Below are positions 11,647-21,303 of a DNA stretch of 64,000 bases, one piece after another. Source of the DNA: Lyophyllum atratum (lineage: Eukaryota > Basidiomycota > Agaricomycetes > Agaricales > Lyophyllaceae); contig JACGCN010000043.1 in assembly GCA_014905825.1 (NCBI GenBank), positions 248,001 through 312,000 on the forward strand, given 5' to 3'. The number at the start of each line of letters is the position of its first letter. Positions within the stretch are counted from its first letter, which is position 1. Under the pieces are notes generated by a model that saw only the letters and a program-made list of their open reading frames with translations, was not told where the DNA came from and did not search any database. The translations under genes were made by a program, and so were the position numbers.

Positions 11647-13007
11647 ATGCCTCAACACAAAGCTCTCTATTTGGATGCGAAGTTCGGCAAATTCGCTCTT
11701 GGATACAACGAGACGCCTAGACCAGGGAAAGGCGAGCTCCTCGTAAGAGTTGAGGCTGTCGGCCTCAATCCAGTCGATTGGAGTATCCAAAAGTGGGGCC
11801 TGTTCATCGAGACCTTCCCTGCTATTCTAGGAACCGATACTGGTGGTGTCGTCGTCGAAGTTGGCCCAGATGTCACTAATTTCGCCGTTGGCGATCGAGT
11901 GTGGGATACCTCCTTTCTTCATCCTACTTCGACATCACTAACTATTGCGCGTCTTAGTCTTTATCAAGGTTCTTGGGCTAATAATAGGGCTAGTTACCAG
12001 CAGTTCAACATTGCTACCGCCTCCACCACTGCTAAGGTAATTTTCCCCTCATCCAGCATGGGACGAACTTGGCTGATATCGCGTTCCAGATACCCAACTT
12101 CCTATCATTCGAGGCAGCCGCTTCCGTTCCCGTTTGTCTTACCGCGGCATTCCTAGGACTATACAACTCGTCTCCTCGCGGTGCTGGGTATTCTCCTCCT
12201 TTCCGATCCTCGTCAGTCGGTAAATATGCCGGAAGGCCACTCCTTGTCATCGGCGGTGCTGGTTCCGTTGGACAGTTCGGTATGAATTGCGGTTGCTTAC
12301 CACTCGGCTACAATCCTGATACTTCTTCCCCAGTCGTTCAACTTGGGAAGCTTAGCGGCTTCTCGCCTATCATCACCACCGCGTCCTAGCATACTTCCAA
12401 CTTGAAATCTTTAGGCGCTACACATGTCCTAGATCGACACCTCCCACTCTCTTCACTTGGCGGAGCAGTGAAGGGCATTACCAATCTACCTGTCGAGATT
12501 GTCTACGATGCAGTGGCCACCGCCGATACACAGAAGGCAGCCTACCAGATCCTCGCACCGAAGGGGTCCTTCGTAGTCGTTCTAAATCCAGAAGTCACCC
12601 AAGGAAATGGGAAGCAGATTCATCACGTCTTCGCCATGCCGAACCTCCCGCATACGAGCGAAATTAGCGCTAACATGTACAGCAAGTTGACCGAACGGTT
12701 GGAGGACGAAGTCATCCGTGTAATGTTTCTTCCATTTGCAACAGAACCTACACTAACTATACTCTACATATAGCCTAACAAGGTGGAGATCCTCCCAAGT
12801 GGTCTGGAAGGCGTGACCGATGGCCTCGCCAGGCTCGAGAAAGGCCAGGTATCCGCGTCTAAACTCATCGCCCGTCCCCAGCTCACAGGGACCATACCGG
12901 AGAAGTTGACAGTTTCGACAAAGGCAGTTCAGGGGGAGAAGGGACCGATTGAGAATGAGAAGAAAGTTGTGAAGCGTAGATCGCTTTTCAGACGTATTAT
13001 ACCCTAG
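11647..13007 (+). pseudogene. MDR-family oxidoreductase (enoyl-reductase-like) with an in-frame stop
   Basis: Medium-chain dehydrogenase/reductase of the group lacking catalytic zinc ligands; relatives reduce enoyl groups or quinones with NADPH. Exons: 11647-11900, 11958-12036, 12090-12279, 12334-12719, 12774-13007, total 381 codons with all phases matching. The GroES-like part has GELLVRVEAVGLNPVDW and ILGTDTGGVVVEVGPDV; the cofactor domain has LLVIGGAGSVGQFVVQLGK. Immediately after IITTAS the codon at 12387-12389 is TAG, where relatives usually have Leu, and the frame then continues with LKSLGATHVLDR to the normal end. No alternative splice removes the stop in frame, so this allele should make a protein lacking the C-terminal half. 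The damage is a single base, which suggests a recent loss or a segregating null allele. Confidence 0.8.
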
Positions 13008-13446
13008 TAGACCTCGTTTGTTGCCCGGCCATATGGGGGGAGTTTCTGTTCCCATGATAATCCGTCGGATCGACGTGTTTCTGAGTCTGGAAAATCCCGT
13101 TATGGTATGGCCATGGTGGCTGCAGTAGTTGACGGTGTGATGATGAAGGACTCAGAATTGACTCAGAGGGATGCTTTGTGTGGGTCCAAGTCGGCCCGGA
13201 GAGATCCGGGGCAATGGAGAGAGAAGGGACAACAACTTCCATCCACGGTCCAAATCATGATTATCATTCATGGACCCACTTTGGTTACAACTCCGGCAAG
13301 ATAAATTTTTCTTCACACTCACCCGCGCTAAAGTGTTTCCTGTAAGGAATGGGTAAGATCGACGGTCTTACTTGATTTGATTAGGAACGACTCTACGTTG
13401 CACCTGGTCCTCAATCAGTGAAGGCAAGACGTGCACGGATTGCCTG
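13008..13446. other. Intergenic stretch before the PP2C gene
   Basis: About 440 nt holding the 3' end of the oxidoreductase and the PP2C promoter. No coding signal seen. Confidence 0.5.
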
Positions 13447-14895
13447 ATGTCCAGAGACATAGAGGCTCCCTCCCTTGAACGTGCTCGTGTGGCACTAACG
13501 GAAGCATGCATTGCGACAAGGCGTGGCCACATTCACACAGTGACATTCCAACCTACGCCAAACAAGGTCAACGAAGACAGGTGCATCGTTCAAGAATGGG
13601 ACGACATCTCTGGCCCTCCTTGGCTGTTCCTTGCAGTGTTGGATGGTACGTGAACTCCTGTATGGACTCCCGCTGCTCTACTGCTCAATGCTACATATCT
13701 AGGTCATGGCTCCGAACACGCAGCGGAGTACACGGCGCAGCATCTTCCCGAGTCCATTCGCGCCGGCTTGCGTTCCAAGGTATCACGAGAAGGAGCCCAA
13801 GCCTTGGATGCTCGATACGTCAAGAATTCCATCATTCATCGCATCAAGTCGTTTGACGAGAAACTCGGCAAGGCCGTGAAGGAGCTCTGCCCGGACCCCA
13901 GTGATCTGACCGAGGCTGAAGCCGAGGCTCTCGTCAAAGGGCCAAATGCAGCCGTATTCCAACGGGCTTACGCGGGCACTACGATCTGTGCAGCCTTGAT
14001 CGACGGCGAGAAAAACAATATGTGGGTTGTTGGGCTTGGTGACTCATCCGCAGGTAAGCAGTGAATTGCTACTGTATCGTCCATCGACTCGACCGCAGCT
14101 TCATCTAGTACTGTCAAAAGTTACGCCGGAAGGGGTTCGCAGCAGCGAAAGGTTGATTACGTTACATAATGGGAATACGCCAACAGAATACGCGCGCATC
14201 GCGTTAAAACACCCGAGTAACGAGCAACAAATCATGCTGAACAATCGAGTACTGGGTGGACTTAGTGTGACAAGAGGTGAGGCTTTTGACAAAAACTGTC
14301 CCTGCCCAGCACTTATTGCTTTTCTTCGTTCTGTTTCCATCTCAATTACATTCTCAATCACATAGCCATTGGTGACTTTCCCTTCAAGCTTCCACCGGAT
14401 TATACAAAACAGATCTTCCATCGGCTTCCATCCAACGCATCTCCCGAGAGTAAGCACGGAGTCATCCACTACAACCACACTCCGCCGTATGTCACACCAA
14501 GTAGCCAGGCACGGCACTTTGACCTGACGACACTTCGGGACCAAAGCCCGACTCTCTTGCTCTTTACGGACGGAGTCGACAACATCATAAACGGTCAGTT
14601 TCTTTTCCGGAAAGAGAGGCCATGTAAAGAGAATCCTGCCACCGTGATGGGTGCATTACTCGGTGATTCCGTCGATGACGATTTCATGCAAGGTGTTTTC
14701 GACTATAAGGTGGAACCGGGGTGGAATGGGGCCGGCGGTAGCAAAGCTGTTGAGCTTCTGGGTAACATCCTCGCGGGCAAAGACGCTTCTCGGCTAACCC
14801 AAGTCCTGGATCCCGAGTACCTCAATCAGTGGGAGGATGACCCGAGGCCTCTATACATTGATGACACGACTATTGTAGTTTGTCCCTTGTTCTGA
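13447..14895 (+). CDS. PP2C-type serine/threonine phosphatase
   Basis: Metal-dependent protein phosphatase of the PPM family, most like fungal PTC5/PTC6 and pyruvate-dehydrogenase-phosphatase relatives. Exons: 13447-13645, 13703-14053, 14109-14276, 14366-14895; 415 aa with all phases agreeing. Motifs in order: NEDRCIV, then LAVLDGHGSEHAAEY (metal-binding DGHG, split by the first intron after Asp66), AGTTICAALID, VVGLGDSSAVLS, NRVLGGLSVTRAIGDF, LLLFTDGVDN, and a closing DDTTIVV. All the usual metal-binding Asp motifs are present, so the enzyme should be active. No clear mitochondrial targeting peptide was seen at this start. It is the only intact gene in a block of damaged ones, which shows the neighbouring lesions are not general poor sequence. 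Confidence 0.9.
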
Positions 14896-15745
14896 GATGC
14901 GCCTTCCATGCTTATTCAAACTCGGTAATATAACCTCTACGACACCGTGCTTATATACTTATGGGCGAAATGAATAAAGAAAAGACAGTATCTACATCCA
15001 GAAATTTCTGCACCCTGTCTCCCTACCGCGTCTCGCAGAGTTGTCGGTGACGGAAAGCCTACGCTTATTTTGAACGTCAATGCCTTGTCTTGGACGCACA
15101 TAATCGAATGCCTGCGGAAAACGCCTTCTATCACCAGCTCAGCGCTCATAGTACCTGATGAGATCGGCGGGTACTTCGTCTATGAAGATGCCATGGAGGA
15201 TGGATTGGAACTTTCCCTTACATATCCACCTGTCGTGTCGATCTCTGCGCGAGAAAGTTCCAGGAATGACCTCGGGTAGAGTTGAATGTCGTTCCTTTCC
15301 CTACTTCAACTTGCCTCCGCAGTTGCATCCTTATCTTATCTCATTAAACTTTTTCTTTCTTAGATTTCGTAGCAGCACGTAAAAATCTCACCTGCGCGTA
15401 AACACCTCAGCTGCAGGTTCCGGGTAAACAGTTACCTTTCATCCTCTCTCAGTAGCCTTGGTCCTGCGAGGCGACCAGGACCACCAGGTCAAAGAAAAGA
15501 ACAAGATATCGGCAAACGCCGATGCTTGATACTGTACTCATCGCCAAACAGCTCCCCTCAACGTTCAACGGTCAACCGCCGACTACGTCGTCGTCGTCAC
15601 CATCCCATCTGTATACCACAACCATACCCTTCAAAACAAACTGGGAGATATCGGAATCTTCCAAAAATAATCGAATCCATTTCACGCGTACCGGGCAACC
15701 GCTTTATTAAGGGAATTCTCATGAGTCACAATTCCATCTGTGACT
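14896..15745. other. Intergenic stretch, no gene seen
   Basis: 850 nt with only short frames. The right half should be the former promoter of the TFIIF-beta relic. No repeat was noticed. Confidence 0.45.
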
Positions 15746-16947
15746 ATGAATGGCTTAATGGAGGATGATAAGAAACCTTTCGACGCTGAGACCCAAGAAG
15801 ACGATCACTCCCAGCCAGACCCCGATGAAAGTCTCATGCTTGACCGGGGAAGTGGACGAGTATGGCTCGTCAAGGTACGCTTACCGCCCACAACGTGCTC
15901 CAGCGCCCATCGTCCACATAGATACCCAGAACCTTGCTCAAGTGTTGGTCAGCTATCAACGCCGAGGACGTGCACTCGCTAGTATCCGCGTGTACCATGA
16001 CTCGCTGGACCTAGCCACTAACAACCCGCGAATCGTGCTTTTTCTTCCCCCACACTAGGATTCGAGTGACCCGGGTCCGGGTGTAGGCATCATGCTCCTA
16101 GCTGCACCGTAGTCCGATCGCCCCGCCTTCCGTACTACTACTACTACGTCCTTCCCGACTTCGAGCGACGAGCCTGACTGCTATGAGCTCGATATGGTCA
16201 ATGCACTGTGGATAACCAGATGGTCCCACACTAAGTGTCTCGATGAGTGCAGCCGCAGCGACTGTGAACACCCGGGCGCGGACAACGATCCTCACGGGGC
16301 GCATCAAGCATGAGTGCTCCCTGAGGCCGGCTTTTAGCAAGACCTACAGGAAGCAGATGCGAGAGCGGCACAGGAAGTATAACACGCCTAAGCGCCAGAT
16401 TAGGATGATCGACGATGCTGGCGTGCCCGGGGGACGGGGTGGCGTCAACAGGCTCAGCAGCGGTGTGGGTGTCGGTGCTGGGAATGCCTTTGGTAGTCTC
16501 ATCGTATGTGTCTATCTTTTCCAGAGTTTCTGCTACTACTCACAGCGGGAATGGGGTACTAGAAAACCAAACCGGCCTTTGCGAAGGGGACGTTCGAGCG
16601 TATGGCCCGGATGCCACGCAGCCAGCTGCTAGACCACATGTTCGCGCTGTTCCAGGACCCGCCGCGCTGGGGCACCAAGGCGTTGCGGGAAAAGACGCAG
16701 CAGCCCGAGGTGTATCTCAAGGAGGTACTCTCGGAAGTTGCGTTCCTGCACCGGAGTGGCGAGTACACTCAAGGATATTTTCAAACAGCCGGGGGGTACG
16801 CGTCGTGGGTTCTGGTTCCTGTAGATCAAGGGCGAGAATGTTCCGGCGGGTCCGAGTGGGCTTGCTAGTAGCATGAGTAATATGAAGATGGAAGGTGCTG
16901 ATGAGGATGAAGAAGACGAGGACGAGGATATGGAAGAAGTTTTATGA
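15746..16947 (+). pseudogene. TFIIF beta subunit (Tfg2-like) relic with several frame breaks
   Basis: TFIIF-beta normally joins TFIIF-alpha on RNA polymerase II at initiation. Recognisable pieces in order: SLMLDRGSGRVWLVK; after a 47-nt intron, IPRTLLKCWSAINAEDVH; RVYHDSLDLATNNPRIVLF; CYELDMVN; RTTILTGRIKHECSLRP; RERHRKYNTPKRQIRMI; GTFERMARMPRSQLLDHMF; LREKTQQPEVYLKEVLSEVA; and an acidic tail ending near 16947. These pieces do not share one frame. A base appears to be missing after GACGTGCAC near 15976, a TAG follows LFLPPH near 16057, and the frame shifts again around 16208 and before the final acidic segment near 16790. Since the protein is essential in studied fungi, an intact copy should exist elsewhere. 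Confidence 0.8.
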
Positions 16948-17370
16948 TTCGTGTTCAGGATACGCCGTATATATTCTTGTTTGTTGACTGTATGTTACCC
17001 TATGATGCCAATATACATGGTTCTATGCTTCAGCCAACACTTTTGAAGCAGCTGCCTTGGTTGTCTGTGTCATCTACCCACATGTTGTCTTTTCTTTCAC
17101 TATCAATTATCATCCGGTAAGTGGACGGCGACATCACCCCACCAGAGCACCCACGGTCTAAGGTTGGAAGCAAGAGCTAACGAAACATTGACTAGGAAAT
17201 CCGAAAGACTGTGTTGAACGCATACATAGTAGAACGAATACAAGTCCTCCAGGAGCCCGGCAGGCGGAAAGCCAGTGGGGGGAATATATTTTACTCTCCT
17301 CCAATCTATTACGTACGTCCACATCTCTTTGTTGTACCGTGAGAAATTGAAATTTGCGCACTCTTCTGTC
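16948..17370. other. Intergenic stretch
   Basis: About 420 nt between two relic genes; no coding signal or repeat seen. Confidence 0.45.
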
Positions 17371-18844
17371 ATGCTCAACCCCATCGTTGCCGCCCTGGGT
17401 GGCCTCCTCTCGATTGTTTGGCTTTACAGGCCCATTCGCATCGTCCGCGTGCAGGGTTTCTGGAACACCGTCGTTTGGACAACCCGCTCCTGGCTATGGA
17501 ATCATCCCGTTACCCCGGATTTCGACATTTGGAACGAAGGCGATCCCAACGACGAGGTCAACTTCACGAAGCAGCGCTACCGTGTTCTTCGTATATGGCG
17601 CTTTTTACACCCCTTCTTTGCTTTGAAAGGATATTTCTGTTATATCCACAAAGATCCAGAAGAGTTCTGCAGTGATCTCATTCCAGATACAAAGCGTGCC
17701 GATCCAAAACTGACACTTTCCATTTGCACGCTCCTGTTGTAAAGATGATGAAGAAGCCAGGTTCTCATTTTGTGTAAGAGCTGATTTTAGATGGGTCAAT
17801 TGGTAACTTAGCTTATGGGTCAGTCAGGGAACGTATGGCCTGCGCGCGACAGGAATGGACAAGATGTGGTGATCAAGTACGAGTTCTTTGAATTCCCGAA
17901 CAAATCAGTCCTTAAACTGTACAGGGCGGTGTCTGGTGCCAGTCCAACAAGGGAACTGCAAGCCTTTCATCTATTGCACTCGGATACCTTACGCAACGAT
18001 CCACGAAACCGCACAATTCCAATTTTGGAGTATATAGAATTTAACAAGCAAGTTTTTGCTGTTATGCCGAGGTAGCTCGCTGCCTTCCTTCATTTTGAGC
18101 ACACTGATACTGACCTCACAAAGGTGGGGCTGCGCATGCGATGGGGACTTCGTCAACGTGGGGGAATTGGTTCGATATGGGAATGCATTCTTTGAGGTGA
18201 TTATGCGCACTATTTTGCGAATCGCAACCAAGTAAAGTGTTGCTTTTAGGCAGTGGCTTTCCTCCATGAGCACAAGATTGGGCACGGTGACATCCTTCTG
18301 CAAAACATGATGATGGACATGATAGTTCCACATTACCCGCATCCTATTCTGGCTGGACTTCGTGGACCAGAGCGCCGATATGCTCTTATTGACTTTGAGA
18401 CGGCAACGCTGCCGCCTGTGGATGGCTCTGAGAACTCGCCGATGCTTGAGAAAGCTTTCAAAAAGGACATTTTCAACCTCGCGGATGAACTGGAGGTCCA
18501 TCTTCGTGTTAGTTATGAATTTGATACCATCGTATTGGCTTGCGCTCTAACTCGTTCTATCCAGTGTATCGAAGATGTGATTCCCGACATTGTCAAGCTT
18601 TTTGATTCCATGAAGGATCCCGATAGTCAGATTACTGCTGCTGGCGCGCTTGCTCGCTTTGAAGAAATCTGTAGCACCCTTGGTGCAGAGGATCTTCAGC
18701 GCCATGTGGAGGCCACTCGTTGGCGTTCAAGTTTGGGTATATTGATCATTCCATTATCTCGGACATTAGGATGTCTGACACTCATCTTCTGCAGGTGGCA
18801 TGCAATATCGCAATGGACCCCCTGTGTATCCGTCGTCTCTCTAG
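17371..18844 (+). pseudogene. Kinase-like protein relic, basidiomycete type
   Basis: The first part starts at 17371 with a hydrophobic stretch (NPIVAALGGLLSIVWLY), then acidic and basic sequence up to about 17705. Between 17706 and 17860 the readable pieces HAPVVKMMKKPGSHF, VRADFRWVNW and GNVWPARDRNGQDVVIK lie in different frames, so the gene looks broken there. The kinase-like C-lobe then reads well through several introns: FLHEHKIGHGDILLQNMMM, RYALIDFETATLP, VIPDIVKLFDSMKDPD, and ends YRNGPPVYPSSL. The catalytic loop has HGD rather than HRD and the DFG position reads DFET, so even an unbroken ancestor was probably a weak or inactive kinase. The family is common in Agaricomycetes, with unknown substrates. 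Confidence 0.65.
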
Positions 18845-21303
18845 TATTTCTACATACTGCATAGCCGTTTTCATGTGATGCCCCGTAACAAATCAGTTAC
18901 CTGCGCCGTGCTGCGCATCCTCGATTACCCTTCAGTACAGCTACGAATTAAACTGACATTGGAAAATACTATACACAGCCGTTCTCAAATTAGCGTACTT
19001 CCTCCTGACTCAAAAGGCAGTACACAAGTACAGTGTACTCGTTTTTGTATCATGTCACCCTCAATTTAGAATATCTTCAATTTGTGAAAGGTGTGTGGTA
19101 GGATATGTTGGACGACTATGAATCTGCTTCTCTGACCTTTCTAGAATCGATCGCGCCACGGCACCCGTACCGCACCCGCGCGCATGAGCCATGAATGCAT
19201 GAGCGCTTGAGCATTCGAACAGTCCTTCATCAGTTTTTGAATCAGTCTTTACAACGCCGAAGCTTTGCGTTTCGAAGATGCTTAGTCCCAGCTGCAAGCT
19301 TCATTCCTGCGCTACGTTGGCTCGTACTGGGCAAAACTTACCCAGCACATCGATGACCTTGCGCAATTTCAGCGCAAAGCGGAAGCAAATGCGTATTTAT
19401 AGCCCTCCGCAGCGCTTTTTCATTGACGAGGAGCAACCGGGATGCGGGACCACATTTGGGGTTGCGTTCAGGATCCGCAGCGGGGGCAAAGATTTATTTG
19501 AATAGGCGTCCATATTATGCTATTTGGAAACGGTGGGGACACGTATAGCCTGCTGCTGCGTAGCAATTTCGACGAGGATCGGGATGCGGGACCACATTTG
19601 GGGTTGCGTTCAGGACCGCAGCGGGAGCAAAGATTTATTGGATAGGTGTCCATAATATGCTATTTGAAAAAGGTGGGGATACGTATAGCCTGCTGCTGCG
19701 TAGCAATTTCAACGAGGGAGGCGGCCGACAAATTTGAGATGTGTCTCGAGTTCGACCAGGGTATGCTCCGACGTGAATAATGGAATATGTATGGACGTGT
19801 GTTTCTAATTTTGAACGCAGTCTCTGCAACCCAGGTGCTGCGGACGCTGCGGGTACTGTGACTATTGCTTGGGTGTTACGGTTGACAGGAGGCGGGACGT
19901 CCAAAGGGTTGAAGCTGACGCGCTGCCTTCGTGTGATTTCGAGATCCGGACCCGAACATCGTGCAGAATGGCTAGCGACAGCGCGGGCGCCGTGAAATCG
20001 AGCCTTGAACGTGACCTGACATGGGACGAGTTGCAGGCTGAAGGATGTTGCTGGACCGGAGCGCAGTGAAACAGAGATAGCTACCAAGCTGCCTCTGACA
20101 GCCTGAGATGCTCGGGCGAGGACCGAGGTCAATGCGCCGATTGCTGTTGAAGGATGGGAGGTCGTCCGGATACGAGTGGGTCGACCACGTCACATGCCAA
20201 GGCGAACCGCGGTCAGGGGGGTCAGTGCCAGAACGAGGTTGCAGGTCCCATGTCTCCTGTGTACACGCCAAATGAAGAGTTTGAAGAGCAGGCTGCACTT
20301 TCCCAGCGCGGCCCGTTGCTTGTCCTCGAGTCGGCCTGCCCTGCACAGGTCATTTCGTGGGGCGGATCAAAAGCTAGGGCGTGCAGGTCTCTGGTGATCT
20401 ATCTGTCAACGAAAAATCCCCAATTCTTCGGAGGACACATATACCTAAAAGGTGTGGGGGGAACGTGGGACGCATGAGAGGCTAGCGCCTAGCGGAGCAC
20501 ATTCGTTTGTCAGTGTGGGGAGTCGTATCAAAGTCGTATGGCCGGTCAGATGTATAGCACGTAATGGGTGATTGCGCCGCGCAAACGTGGGGTGTCCTGG
20601 ATCCCGATGGGTATTTCGATAAGTGTTAGTGCGGGATGATTGCCCCATACTTTCATAATTACCACAAGGCTTAGGCTTGCCGGGCGATGTGGGGGAAAAG
20701 TGTATACTTGCTGCTCCGACTCGTCAAATCAAAGGTCCGGTTTGACCGCGCTGTCACTGCAAATTTGCGATGGTGGGATAAGGCCAGCTCTTTCACCGAT
20801 AGGCATCGAGCACACCAGCTGAGATTACATGAGGCGCTATGGAAGTCATGGGTGACCGTAGTCGGAGAAAGATGAAACGTAGGGACGGTCAGATGATAGA
20901 CGGCGCTTATGTAAACGGCCTATTCTGGGGCAGGCGTGACCGGAAAATCCGTGCCAACGGTGTTATCGCGTGATTCGGAGGAGGCGGCGGCCCGGGATAT
21001 TCAACAAGATCGATTTATTTTCTGCGTGATTTTGTTTTCTTGTTGTCGTCGTCGCCGGGAGGGTCTCGCACAGCACGGCCTCTTCCGACCATCTCCACCA
21101 CCGCCGTCGCTGTCCAGCACAGTGAGCAGCGCCCACAACGCAGCGACGAGCATCATCGTCTATTCGGGACGAATCCATCATCGGTCCTGACCCGCGGACC
21201 CAACAAACACACTTCCCCGGATCGCCCACGCCCTGGTTGACCAAACGCCGTAACCCCGCTGCACCTCCTGCTGTCTTTCATCAGTTCTGCTCCCAGCGAG
21301 CCC
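18845..21303. other. 2.4-kb gene-free stretch with a tandem repeat
   Basis: Apart from the 142-bp tandem repeat at 19438-19719, only overlapping short frames on both strands were seen, none with a recognisable motif. The last 300 nt should contain the promoter of the DUF1752 gene. The sequence may be decayed transposon DNA, but no domain supports that. Confidence 0.4.
19438..19719. repeat. 142-bp tandem repeat, two copies
   Basis: Two adjacent units, 19438-19579 and 19580-19719, share CGGGATGCGGGACCACATTT, GGGGTTGCGTTCAGGA, and CGTATAGCCTGCTGCTGCGT near their ends. They differ by scattered substitutions and small indels. Confidence 0.85.

Noticed and set aside
19635..20132. 165-codon minus-strand frame overlapping the tandem repeat
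   Set aside because: It runs through the 142-bp repeat units and has no recognisable domain; treated as chance.
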